Positions 23,699-32,098 of a stretch of 64,000 nt of DNA are shown piece after piece (within the stretch, counting starts at the first letter, position 1; each line of letters begins with the position of its first letter). The DNA is taken from contig NZ_QAOJ01000002.1 of NCBI RefSeq assembly GCF_003050835.1, positions 124,001 through 188,000 of the forward strand, given 5' to 3'. The stretch comes from Pseudomonas sp. GV071. Its GTDB lineage: Bacteria > Pseudomonadota > Gammaproteobacteria > Pseudomonadales > Pseudomonadaceae. The notes beneath the pieces were generated by a model. That model saw only the letters and a list, made by a program, of their open reading frames with translations, made no database searches and was not told the DNA's origin. Both the position numbers and the translations under genes were made by a program.

Positions 23699-24721
23699 CT
23701 ACTTCGGGGCCAGTTCGTTCAAGTGACGGGCCACCGCAAGCCAGGCGCCAATATACCCCAACAATACCGCGCCGAGCAGCAAGGATAGACCATCGGCTAA
23801 GGGCACCCCGCCCAGGGCGAAATCGCTGCCGTAGAGCCCGGCCAGGCGAACCACGGCGCCATTCAGCCAGTCCAGACCAAACGCCAGCACAGCCCAGGAC
23901 AACACCCCCGCCCCCAGGCCATACAGCGCGCCCATATAAAGGAAGGGCCGACGCACATAACTGTCGGTGCCGCCGACCAGCTTGATCACTTCGATCTCGG
24001 TGCGACGGTTCTCGATGTGCAGGCGGATGGTGTTACCGATCACTAACAGCAGCGCCATCACCAGCAACAGGGTGAGGCCGAAGACAAACCGCTCACCCAG
24101 CTTGAGGATCGCACTCAGGCGCTCCACCCACAGCAGGTCCAGTTGCGCCTGTTGCACCTTGGGCAGTTCGGCCAGACGCAAGCGCAAGGCCTCCAGCCCA
24201 GGTTTGTCGACTTCCTTCGGGGTTACCAGGATCACCCCGGGCAGCGGGTTCTGCGGCAGCTCTTTGAGCGCTTCGCCCAGCCCGGACTGTTGCTGGAACT
24301 CGGCCAGGGCCTGATCGCGGCTGATCCATTCGGATTCGGCGACGTCGTCCATCTCGGCAATTTGCGCGCGCAGCTTTTGCCCTTCGGCGTCGCTGGCGTC
24401 GATGTTCATAAACAGCGAAATCTGCGCCGCGCGCTGCCAGGAGCCGCCCAGGCGTTCAATATTGTTCAGCAGCAGCGACAGGCCCATGGGCAGGCTCAGC
24501 GCCACGGCCATCACCAGGCAGGTGAAGAAACTACCAATCGGCTGCTTGGCCAGACGACGCAAACTGTCGACCAGGCTCGAGCGATGAGCTTCCAGCCAGG
24601 CGTGCAACAGGGTGGTGAAGTCCGGACTGCCGTCGTCCTTTTTCTGATCATTTTTCTTCGGCGCCGCGCCAACGCGTTCGGCGGCCGACGAGGATTCCTG
24701 CGGGTTGCGTGTGGCGCTCAT
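23699..24721 (-). CDS. ftsX: cell division protein FtsX
   Basis: A 340-residue inner-membrane permease-like subunit with four membrane segments (about 66-88, 215-237, 262-285 and 308-330) and a periplasmic loop after the first. The N-terminal 60 residues are long and charged, as in Pseudomonas FtsX. With FtsE it couples divisome state to peptidoglycan hydrolase activation through EnvC-type partners. The start overlaps the ftsE stop by one base (TAATG), implying translational coupling. Confidence 0.95.
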   Translation of the reverse strand: MSATRNPQESSSAAERVGAAPKKNDQKKDDGSPDFTTLLHAWLEAHRSSLVDSLRRLAKQPIGSFFTCLVMAVALSLPMGLSLLLNNIERLGGSWQRAAQISLFMNIDASDAEGQKLRAQIAEMDDVAESEWISRDQALAEFQQQSGLGEALKELPQNPLPGVILVTPKEVDKPGLEALRLRLAELPKVQQAQLDLLWVERLSAILKLGERFVFGLTLLLVMALLLVIGNTIRLHIENRRTEIEVIKLVGGTDSYVRRPFLYMGALYGLGAGVLSWAVLAFGLDWLNGAVVRLAGLYGSDFALGGVPLADGLSLLLGAVLLGYIGAWLAVARHLNELAPK

Positions 24722-25389
24722 TAACCGGCCTCTCCATCGCCGATCAAACGGCCGCGTTGCAGGGTCAGCATGCGGTGGCGCATGCGGGCGATCAGGGCCA
24801 GGTCGTGGCTGGCGATCAGCACGCTGGTGCCCATTCGGTTGATGTCTTCGAACACGCCCATGATCTCTGCCGCCAGACGCGGGTCAAGGTTACCGGTGGG
24901 TTCGTCCGCCAGCAGCAGAGCCGGGCGGTGCACCACAGCGCGGGCAATGCCGACGCGCTGCTGTTGGCCAGTGGAAAGGTCTCCAGGGAACAGGTCGCGT
25001 TTGTCGCTCAGTGCCACGCGCTCCAACGCTGCGTCCACGCGCTTGGCGATGTCGGGCTTGGATAGACCGAGTATCTGCAGCGGCAAGGCAATGTTGTTGA
25101 ACACGGTACGGTCGAACAGCAACTGATGGTTCTGAAACACCACGCCGATTTGCCGGCGCAGGAAGGGAATTTGCGCGGTGGTGATCTGCGCCAGGTCCTG
25201 CCCGGCCAACAGCAGCTTGCCTGAGGTGGGTCTTTCCATGGCCAGAATCAGCCGCAGCAAGGTGCTCTTGCCGGCGCCTGAGTGGCCAGTGACGAACAGA
25301 AACTCGCCGCGACGCACGCGAAAACTCAGCTCATGCAGGCCGACGTGGCCGTTGGCGTAACGTTTACCCACCTGCTCAAAGCGAATCAT
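24721..25389 (-). CDS. ftsE: cell division ATP-binding protein FtsE
   Basis: A 222-residue ABC ATPase. It has Walker A GHSGAGKSTLLRL, a Q-loop region FQNHQLLFDRTVFNN, the signature LSTGQQQRVGIARA and Walker B LLLADEPTGNLDP, then the switch His in IASHDL. It pairs with FtsX at the division site. It overlaps ftsY upstream by four bases (ATGA) and ftsX downstream by one base, so the three form a tight operon. Confidence 0.97.
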   Translation of the reverse strand: MIRFEQVGKRYANGHVGLHELSFRVRRGEFLFVTGHSGAGKSTLLRLILAMERPTSGKLLLAGQDLAQITTAQIPFLRRQIGVVFQNHQLLFDRTVFNNIALPLQILGLSKPDIAKRVDAALERVALSDKRDLFPGDLSTGQQQRVGIARAVVHRPALLLADEPTGNLDPRLAAEIMGVFEDINRMGTSVLIASHDLALIARMRHRMLTLQRGRLIGDGEAG

Positions 25390-26708
25390 GCGTGCTCCCG
25401 CTCGGCGAACAAGGCCTGAACAAAGGCTTCAGCTTCAAAAGTACGGAGGTCATCAATGCCTTCACCGACCCCGATGTAACGGATCGGCAGGCCAAACTGC
25501 TTGGCCAAGGCGAAGATCACCCCGCCCTTGGCGGTGCCATCCAGCTTGGTCAGGGCCAGACCGGTAAGGTTCACGGTCTGGTTGAACTGCTTGGCCTGGC
25601 TAATGGCGTTCTGCCCGGTGCCGGCGTCCAGCACCAGCAGCACTTCGTGCGGCGCGGTGTCGTCCAGTTTGCCGATCACTCGACGCACCTTCTTCAATTC
25701 TTCCATCAGGTTGTCTTTGGTGTGCAGACGGCCGGCGGTGTCCGCGATCAGCACGTCGATACCGCGGGCGGTGGCGGCTTGCACGGCGTCAAAGATCACC
25801 GAGGCTGAGTCGGCGCCCGTGTGCTGGGCGATCACGGCGATCTGATTGCGCTCGCCCCACACCTGCAATTGCTCGACGGCGGCAGCGCGGAAGGTGTCGC
25901 CAGCGGCCAGCATGACTTTCTTGCCTTCCTGCTGCAGCTTCTTCGCCAGCTTGCCAATGGTGGTGGTCTTGCCGGCGCCATTGACGCCCACCACCAGAAT
26001 CACGAAGGGCTTTTTCGCGGAGGGAATCAGCAACGGCTGCTCCACCGGTTTGAGCAGCGATGCCAGCTCTTCTTGCAGGGCCTTGTACAGCGCACCACTG
26101 TCGACCAGCTGTTTGCGCGCGACCTTCTGGGTCAGGCTCTGGATGATCGCGGTGGTCGCCTCAACGCCAACGTCGGCGGTCAGCAAGCGGGTTTCGATTT
26201 CATCCAGCAGGTCGTCGTCGATGGCCTTCTTGCCGAGGAACAGACTGGCCATGCCCTCGCCCAGGCTGGCGCTGGTCTTCGACAGGCCCTGCTTGAGGCG
26301 GGCAAAGAAGCCGGCCTTGATTTCAGCGGTGGCAGCAGGGGGCGGGGCAACCGCCACAGGCGGTTCGAGCACAGCAGGCGTGACCACGACGGGCTCGGGT
26401 ACCGGCGCAACTGCCACGGGGGCAGGCGCGGGTTCGACCGCCATCGGCTCAGGCACTGCAATCGGCGGCTGCTCCTGGGCAGGCAACTCGACCACAGGGG
26501 CCTCGATCACCGGCGGCGCTTCGACCACCGCAGGTTCTGCAGGCGCCACGGTTTCAGCTGCTGGCTCAGGGGCCGCTACAGGCTCCTGAGGCTTTTTGCG
26601 CAGCCAACCGAACAGGCTTTTTTTCTCGCCGGACTTCTCGTCAGAAGGGGCCGGTGTAGTCGCCTCAGCCGGGGCTGGGGTCTTCTTGTCGTCGTTGGAA
26701 CCAAACAT
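25386..26708 (-). CDS. ftsY: signal recognition particle receptor FtsY
   Basis: A 440-residue SRP receptor GTPase for cotranslational membrane targeting. The first 130 residues are the variable acidic A domain, here unusually rich in Pro, Ala and Val. The NG domain follows: VGVNGAGKTTTIGKLAKKL (G1), DTFRAAAVEQL, DTAGRLHTKDNLMEELKK (G3), TKLDGTAKGG (G4) and IGVGEGIDDLR. It is the first gene of ftsY-ftsE-ftsX and is divergent from the M16 peptidase genes. Confidence 0.97.
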   Translation of the reverse strand: MFGSNDDKKTPAPAEATTPAPSDEKSGEKKSLFGWLRKKPQEPVAAPEPAAETVAPAEPAVVEAPPVIEAPVVELPAQEQPPIAVPEPMAVEPAPAPVAVAPVPEPVVVTPAVLEPPVAVAPPPAATAEIKAGFFARLKQGLSKTSASLGEGMASLFLGKKAIDDDLLDEIETRLLTADVGVEATTAIIQSLTQKVARKQLVDSGALYKALQEELASLLKPVEQPLLIPSAKKPFVILVVGVNGAGKTTTIGKLAKKLQQEGKKVMLAAGDTFRAAAVEQLQVWGERNQIAVIAQHTGADSASVIFDAVQAATARGIDVLIADTAGRLHTKDNLMEELKKVRRVIGKLDDTAPHEVLLVLDAGTGQNAISQAKQFNQTVNLTGLALTKLDGTAKGGVIFALAKQFGLPIRYIGVGEGIDDLRTFEAEAFVQALFAEREHA

Positions 26709-26854
26709 GGAGAGCGGCTATCTCAAGGGTGCGACGCGCCAACCGGGTAAAAACCCAACAGCCGTGGCCGCCAATAAAATGGATGAGTATCCTAGCACCT
26801 CCGCGCCCGCCGACGCTAAGACCAAGCGGGCCTCCTCGACAGGTCATTCACTTC

Positions 26855-28210
26855 ATGAAAATGCTTGCCCGCAGCGCCACCGGGCTGCTGCTCGCGGCCC
26901 TTTGCCTGCCGCTGCCTTCCTTCGCTGCCGATGCCCAACCCACCCAGGAGTTCACCCTCGCCAACGGCCTCAAGGTGGTTGTGCGTGAAGATCACCGCGC
27001 GCCGGTGGTGGTCTCACAGGTCTGGTACAGGGTTGGCTCCAGCTACGAAACCCCGGGCCAGACCGGCCTCTCCCACGCCCTCGAACACATGATGTTCAAG
27101 GGCAGCGCGAAGATGAAACCTGGCGAGGCCTCACTGGTATTGCGCGAGCTGGGCGCCGAAGAAAATGCCTTCACCAGCGACGATTACACCGCTTACTACC
27201 AGGTGCTGGCCCGCGACCGGCTGCCGGTGGCCTTCGAGCTGGAGGCCGACCGCATGGCCAGCCTGCGCCTGCCGCCGGAAGAATTTCGCAGCGAGATCGA
27301 AGTCATCAAGGAAGAGCGCCGCATGCGCACCGATGACAAACCCAGCTCCCTGGCCTTTGAGCGTTTCAAGGCCATGGCCTACCCCGGCAGTGGCTACGGC
27401 ACCCCGACCATCGGCTGGATGGCCGACCTGCAGCGTATGAGCGTCGAAGAGCTGCGCCACTGGTACGAAACCTGGTACACGCCTAACAACGCTACCCTGG
27501 TGGTGGTCGGTGACGTCACCGTGGCCGAGGTGAAAACCCTCGCCGAGCGCTATTTCGGACCGGTACCGAGCCGTGCCATCCCCACCGCCAAAGCCCCCTT
27601 GGAACTGGCTGAGCCGGGCGAGCGGCGTATTCGCCTGTACCTGCAAACCCAATTGCCGAGCCTGATGATGGGCTTCAACGTGCCGAGCCTGGCCACCGCC
27701 GCCAATGCGCGTGACGTACATGCCCTGCGCCTGATCTCGGCCCTGCTCGACGGCGGTTACAGCGCGCGTCTGCCCAGTCAATTGGAGCGGGGCGAGGAGT
27801 TGGTGTCCGGCGCCTCCGCCAGTTACGACGCCTATAACCGCGGCGACAGCCTGTTCATGCTTTCTGCTACCCCCAACGTGCAAACCGGCAAAACCCTGGC
27901 GCAAGCCGAAGCCGGCCTGTGGCGTCAGTTGGAGGCGCTGAAAACCACGGCCCCGACCGCTGCCGAACTGCAGCGCGTGCGCGCCCAGGTGATCGCCGGC
28001 CTGGTTTATGAGCGCGACTCCATTAGCAGCCAGGCCAGCACCATCGGCCAACTGGAAAGCGTTGGGCTGTCATGGAAGTTGATGGATGAAGACCTCGCCG
28101 CCATCGAAGCGGTTACCCCCGAGGATATCCAGCAAGCCGCGCGCACCTATTTCACCCGCGAGCGCCTCAGCGTTGCCGAAGTTCTGCCGAAGGAAAAAAC
28201 CCATGAGTGA
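26855..28210 (+). CDS. M16 family zinc metallopeptidase, catalytic subunit
   Basis: A 451-residue periplasmic protein from ATG 26855, with a signal peptide ending near residue 24 (LPSFAAD). It carries the inverted zinc motif HxxEH at residues 74-78 (SHALEHMMF) and a downstream Glu in FELEADRM, so it is the catalytic half of a two-gene M16B enzyme. The downstream gene supplies the second subunit. Substrates are not known. Such pairs are conserved beside ftsY in Pseudomonas. Confidence 0.9.
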   Translation: MKMLARSATGLLLAALCLPLPSFAADAQPTQEFTLANGLKVVVREDHRAPVVVSQVWYRVGSSYETPGQTGLSHALEHMMFKGSAKMKPGEASLVLRELGAEENAFTSDDYTAYYQVLARDRLPVAFELEADRMASLRLPPEEFRSEIEVIKEERRMRTDDKPSSLAFERFKAMAYPGSGYGTPTIGWMADLQRMSVEELRHWYETWYTPNNATLVVVGDVTVAEVKTLAERYFGPVPSRAIPTAKAPLELAEPGERRIRLYLQTQLPSLMMGFNVPSLATAANARDVHALRLISALLDGGYSARLPSQLERGEELVSGASASYDAYNRGDSLFMLSATPNVQTGKTLAQAEAGLWRQLEALKTTAPTAAELQRVRAQVIAGLVYERDSISSQASTIGQLESVGLSWKLMDEDLAAIEAVTPEDIQQAARTYFTRERLSVAEVLPKEKTHE

Positions 28211-29702
28211 GCGCAACGGTCTGCGATATGGCCTGCTTGGCCTTAGCCTGTTGGTGCTGCTGGCAGTGCTGGTGTTCTTCGTCAGCCGCCCGGCCCAGGC
28301 CCCCACCGAACCGGCTCCGGCACCCACCACCGCGAGCAAGGCGCCCGATCACCTGGAGTCGCTGGCCGCCCTTGAAGGGCAAGCGCCCAGCCACCGCAGC
28401 ATCGACATCCAGACCTGGAAAACCGCTGAAGGCGCCAAGGTGCTGTTCGTCGAAGCTCACCAACTGCCGATTTTCGACTTGCGCCTGACCTTCGCCGCCG
28501 GCAGCAGCCAGGACGGTGACGTGCCAGGCCTGGCGATGATGACCAACGCCATGCTCAACGAAGGCGTGGCCGGCAAGGACGTCAGCGCTATCGCCGCCGG
28601 CTTCGAAGACCTCGGCGCCGACTTCGGTAACGGCGCCTACCGCGACATGGGCGTCGCCAGCCTGCGCAGCCTGACTGCCGCCGACAAACGCGAGCCGGCC
28701 CTAAAACTGTTCGCCGAAGTAATTGGCAAACCGACCTTCCCGGCCGACTCCCTGGTGCGGATAAAGAACCAGGTACTCGCCGGCTTCGAGTACCAGAAGC
28801 AGAACCCTGGCCGCCTTGCCAGCCTGGCGCTGAATGAGCGCCTGTATGGCAACCACCCCTACGGCCACTCCAGCGATGGCGATGCCAAATCGATTCCGGG
28901 CATCAGCATTGCGCAGATGCAGGCGTTTCACCGCAAGGCCTATGCCGCAGGCAACACGGTGATCGCCCTAGTGGGTGATCTGTCGCGTGCCGAAGCAGAA
29001 GCCATGGCGGCGCAGGTTTCTGCGGCCCTGCCCAAAGGCCCGGCGTTACCGAAGACGGTGCAACCGCAAGAACCGAAGCCGGGCCTGACCCATATCGAAT
29101 TCCCGTCCAAGCAGACCACCCTATTCCTCGCCCAACTGGGCATCGATCGCGCCGAACCGGACTACGCCGCGCTGTTTCTCGGCAACCAGATTCTCGGTGG
29201 CGGTGGTTTTGGTACGCGCCTGATGGACCAGGTGCGGGAAAAACGCGGGCTGACGTATGGCATCTCCTCCGGCTTCACCAGCATGCAGGCCCGCGGCCCC
29301 TTCACCATCAGCCTGCAAACCCGCGCCGAGCAAAGCGAAGGGGCGCTGAAACTGGTGCAGGACATTCTGCGCGACTACCTGGCCAACGGCCCAACGCAGA
29401 AAGAAGTCGACGACGCCAAGCGCGAGCTGGCCGGCAGCTTTCCGCTGTCCACCGCCAGCAATGGCGATATAGTTGCGCAACTCGGCGCCATCGGTTTCTA
29501 CGACCTGTCGCTGAGCTATCTTGAAGACTTTATGCAGCAGGTTCAGGCGCTCGACGTGGCCAACGTGAAAGCCGCCATGGCCAAGCACCTGAATGCCGAT
29601 AACCTGGTTATCGTCACCGCCGGCCCCACCGTGCCGCAAAAGCCCCTGCCGCCCCCTACCGATCACCCCGCCGAGCCTGCGCTTGGCGTTCCGGAGCACT
29701 AA
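28203..29702 (+). CDS. M16 family peptidase-like protein, R/Y subunit
   Basis: A 499-residue protein from ATG 28203, overlapping the previous gene by eight bases. An N-terminal membrane anchor or signal (LLGLSLLVLLAVLVFFV) is followed by an M16 fold in which the HxxEH motif is replaced (TNAMLNEGVAGKD). It keeps the glycine-rich and Arg/Tyr region (GGGGFGTRLMDQVREKRGLTYG) that binds substrate in the partner-less half of M16B heterodimers. It should therefore work only with the preceding gene product. Confidence 0.88.
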   Translation: MSERNGLRYGLLGLSLLVLLAVLVFFVSRPAQAPTEPAPAPTTASKAPDHLESLAALEGQAPSHRSIDIQTWKTAEGAKVLFVEAHQLPIFDLRLTFAAGSSQDGDVPGLAMMTNAMLNEGVAGKDVSAIAAGFEDLGADFGNGAYRDMGVASLRSLTAADKREPALKLFAEVIGKPTFPADSLVRIKNQVLAGFEYQKQNPGRLASLALNERLYGNHPYGHSSDGDAKSIPGISIAQMQAFHRKAYAAGNTVIALVGDLSRAEAEAMAAQVSAALPKGPALPKTVQPQEPKPGLTHIEFPSKQTTLFLAQLGIDRAEPDYAALFLGNQILGGGGFGTRLMDQVREKRGLTYGISSGFTSMQARGPFTISLQTRAEQSEGALKLVQDILRDYLANGPTQKEVDDAKRELAGSFPLSTASNGDIVAQLGAIGFYDLSLSYLEDFMQQVQALDVANVKAAMAKHLNADNLVIVTAGPTVPQKPLPPPTDHPAEPALGVPEH

Positions 29703-30301
29703 TGGCCCGTCCCGTAAAACCCGGCAATGCGCCCGCCCATGGCGGCCAAGGCCAGTTGCGCATCATTGCCGGCGAATGGCGCAGCCGCCAGTTCAGCTTC
29801 CCCATGGCCCACGGCCTGCGGCCCACGCCCAACCGTGTGCGGGAAACCCTGTTCAACTGGCTGGCGCCGTATGTACAAGGCGCCCGGGTGCTGGACCTGT
29901 TTACCGGCAGCGGCGCGCTGTACCTCGAAGCCTTGTCGCGCGGCGCCAGCCTGGCCCTGGCCCTGGACCTCAACGGCGCCGCCATCGCCAGCCTGCGCCA
30001 GACCCTCGACACGCTGAAATGCGCCACCGGCCAACTGCTGCAAACCGACACCCTGCGCTACCTGGAAACCCAGAGCCCGGCGCCTTTTGACCTGGTCTTC
30101 CTCGACCCGCCGTTCAGCCAGAACTTGCTGCAACCCGCCTGCACCCTGCTGGAAGAAAAAGGCTGGCTGGCGGACGAAGCCTGGATCTACACCGAAAGCG
30201 AGAACCCGCCATCGAGCCTGAACATGCCGGCTAATTGGCGACTGCATCGGGAGCAGAAGGCGGGGCAGGTGTATTACGCGTTGTGGCAACGACACAACTG
30301 A
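29702..30301 (+). CDS. rsmD: 16S rRNA (guanine966-N2)-methyltransferase RsmD
   Basis: A 199-residue enzyme with N-terminal RIIAGEWRSRQF, RPTPNRVRETLFNWL, the SAM loop VLDLFTGSGALYLEALSRGA and the catalytic DPPF (LVFLDPPFSQN). It methylates G966 in 30S assembly intermediates. Its start overlaps the preceding stop (TAATG). A diverged second copy of its last 40 or so codons occurs at about 31632-31750 beyond an AT-rich insert. Confidence 0.95.
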   Translation: MARPVKPGNAPAHGGQGQLRIIAGEWRSRQFSFPMAHGLRPTPNRVRETLFNWLAPYVQGARVLDLFTGSGALYLEALSRGASLALALDLNGAAIASLRQTLDTLKCATGQLLQTDTLRYLETQSPAPFDLVFLDPPFSQNLLQPACTLLEEKGWLADEAWIYTESENPPSSLNMPANWRLHREQKAGQVYYALWQRHN

Positions 30302-30314
30302 GACATTAAATATT

Positions 30315-30968
30315 TCAAGGGGAATAGTGGCGCCCTAACGCAACACCTAACTTAGCGCACACCGTATTTTCCCCTTGCATCTTAAATTGATGGAAATTCT
30401 CTCGCAGCCTGTCCATTGCTGTTTTGCCATCATTGACTAGGGGAAACATTTCGCGAGAGTGAAAGAGCACTTCTGAACTAGCATCAGTCCAGAAAAAAGG
30501 GATATCGCCCGCTTCCATATCGAAAAATTCGACCTCAATTATTTTATGTAAAATAGCCGCACTTATATTTCTTAACAAAAATGCCTCTCCTCTGCCTAGA
30601 ACATCAAAAATTTCTTCTTTACGCGCCGACAAATTCTGAGGCACCGGAGTCCAAAGTCTCAACTGCAAAATTCTATATAGCGAAGAGTTCCGCAAAAGAG
30701 CCCTTGATCGATAAGACGGAGCAGCTAACACTCTTCCAGACATCGATAATATAATCTGTTCATTTTTTGTGAACGCAGAATATCCGGCCTTAACCCCCGC
30801 AAGAAAACTTTCTCGATGTTGATTTATATATCGAATCCCCTCAGCCGTTTTAGCTAGATGCTGCGAATGAATTCTAGGCTTTGAATAAGCCAACCTGCAC
30901 CCTGCCAATCCATTCTGCTCGGCAGAAAACCCGATCATTGGATATTTCTCTAAGCCCCGCTTCCTCAA
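30315..30968 (-). pseudogene. LanM-like dehydratase domain remnant (DUF4135-like)
   Basis: An AT-rich frame of 217 residues (TTG 30968 or ATG 30938). It resembles part of the dehydratase domain of type 2 lanthionine synthetases: YINQHRESFLAGVKAGYSAF, a GRVLAAPSYRSRALLRNSSLYRIL segment like the R-x-VLR-x-T-x-xY motif, and AGDIPFFWTDASSEVLF like the DIPYF motif. LanM proteins have 900-1000 residues and also a cyclase domain; neither the start of the dehydratase nor any cyclase is present, and a stop precedes the start codon. A second frame (30874-31014) overlaps the 5' end, consistent with an old frameshift. It may be a remnant of a lanthipeptide locus. Homology is by eye only. Confidence 0.45.
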
Positions 30969-31017
30969 GTGCTTTTACTTCAACAAGAAAGCCACTCGGG
31001 GGAACCATGAACATCGC

Positions 31018-31431
31018 TCAATCTTGCCGACGCGAGCATGCGACCAGCTTGGTTTTTTCGGTGACCCCTAATTTATTAAAAAACTCAACACTACCAATTA
31101 GCGCACTCGAGTAAATCGCGGTGTGCTTATATTTATTTATCAGCGTTTCCATCATAGATCTGCCAACCCCGCAGCCTTGGTATTTTGGATCCACTGCGAC
31201 ATCTGCAATCCAAGTACTAAAACAACTATCACTTAATGCTCTAAGCGCTCCAATTACTTCGCCACCACATCGAGCCAATACATGATATTGGGCACCATCA
31301 AAAATAGCTTTAAGCTGGGATATCGTATATTCCCTCCCCCAACCTACCGAACAATACAGCCTTCCTATTTGTATACAGTCAGCCTCAGAGACAGGGCTAC
31401 TCTCAAATAGCTCAAATTTTATATTTTTCAT
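31018..31431 (-). CDS. GNAT family N-acetyltransferase
   Basis: A 137-residue protein from ATG 31431. It has the GNAT core: GEVIGALRALSD, then WIADVAVDPKYQGCGVGRSMM, where QGxGVGRxMM is the acetyl-CoA pyrophosphate loop, and a last strand AIYSSALIGSVEFFNKLG. The substrate is unknown. The gene is AT-rich and uses codons unlike those of the flanking rsmD and hydrolase genes, as expected for transferred DNA. It ends four bases before the first ATG of the 30874-31014 frame. Confidence 0.75.
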   Translation of the reverse strand: MKNIKFELFESSPVSEADCIQIGRLYCSVGWGREYTISQLKAIFDGAQYHVLARCGGEVIGALRALSDSCFSTWIADVAVDPKYQGCGVGRSMMETLINKYKHTAIYSSALIGSVEFFNKLGVTEKTKLVACSRRQD

Positions 31432-31780
31432 TTCCAACCCCCAGAACCTACTTGATTGGCTGTATCTTTTTCAGCTGTTTTTGTTCGTGACAAATCTCTT
31501 TCATTGATTAATCGGTTTTCATACCTTATCAAAAGCGAACCTTAATCAAATAAAAACGACTCTCATTAACTTGTAGTACGGTTCCTAAACATCAAAAATC
31601 AATCAACTTAATAATTGCACTCTGGACGAATAGGCTGGCCGCCCACACATGTCTACACCCAAAAGAGAATCCGTCCTCGACCGTCAACATGCCAGCCAAC
31701 TGGCGTTTGCACCGAGAGCAGAAAGGTGGGCAGGTGTATTGCGCGCTGGCGAATGCAGCGCCTGAGATTAAGCCTGGTGC
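31432..31780. other. gene-free stretch containing an rsmD 3'-end remnant
   Basis: Bases 31432-31630 are AT-rich with no gene seen and may hold the promoter of the GNAT gene. From about 31632 to 31750 the sequence is a diverged copy of the end of rsmD: it can be read as PSSTVNMPANWRLHREQK then GGQVYCAL, against PPSSLNMPANWRLHREQK then AGQVYYAL in rsmD. A one-base deletion near 31665 puts the earlier part out of frame. Confidence 0.8.
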
Positions 31781-31984
31781 CTATGGCAACAACTGCACGA
31801 TGTAGCACTCCATGCGGCCGACGAAAATCCGGATATCCAGCGGGTAGCGACAGATCGCCAACGCCATCACGACCGCGAGTAACGCGATTACTCCGCTTAG
31901 AAAAAAGATCATCATCCGCTCCACTAGGTCCAAGCCACCAAAGGTAAGGCCTGACCGTAACAACAGGTCGCAGCCATCTTTCAT
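31781..31984 (-). CDS. small membrane protein (67 aa)
   Basis: A short protein with one strong hydrophobic segment (MMIFFLSGVIALLAVVMALAI) and a basic tail ending VGRMECYIVQLLP. ATG 31984 has no ribosome-binding site. Internal ATGs at 31915 and 31912 follow GTGGAG and may be the real start, giving a 43-44-residue protein. P. aeruginosa has a small hypothetical gene at this position between rsmD and the hydrolase. No function can be proposed. Confidence 0.45.
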   Translation of the reverse strand: MKDGCDLLLRSGLTFGGLDLVERMMIFFLSGVIALLAVVMALAICRYPLDIRIFVGRMECYIVQLLP

Positions 31985-32098
31985 AGGAGGCGGCTTAAAC
32001 TTCCTCACCCTTGTTCGTGCAAAAGCGGCACAACATGCTGCCCTGCGCCATGGCACTATCGCAGGCTGTAGCCGCCTTTCTTTTAAGTGACTGGATCG

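Noticed and set aside
30874..31014. Separate 46-residue gene starting MFMVPPSGFLVEV
   Set aside because: It is short, overlaps the LanM-like frame, and is better explained as a frameshifted piece of the same old gene.
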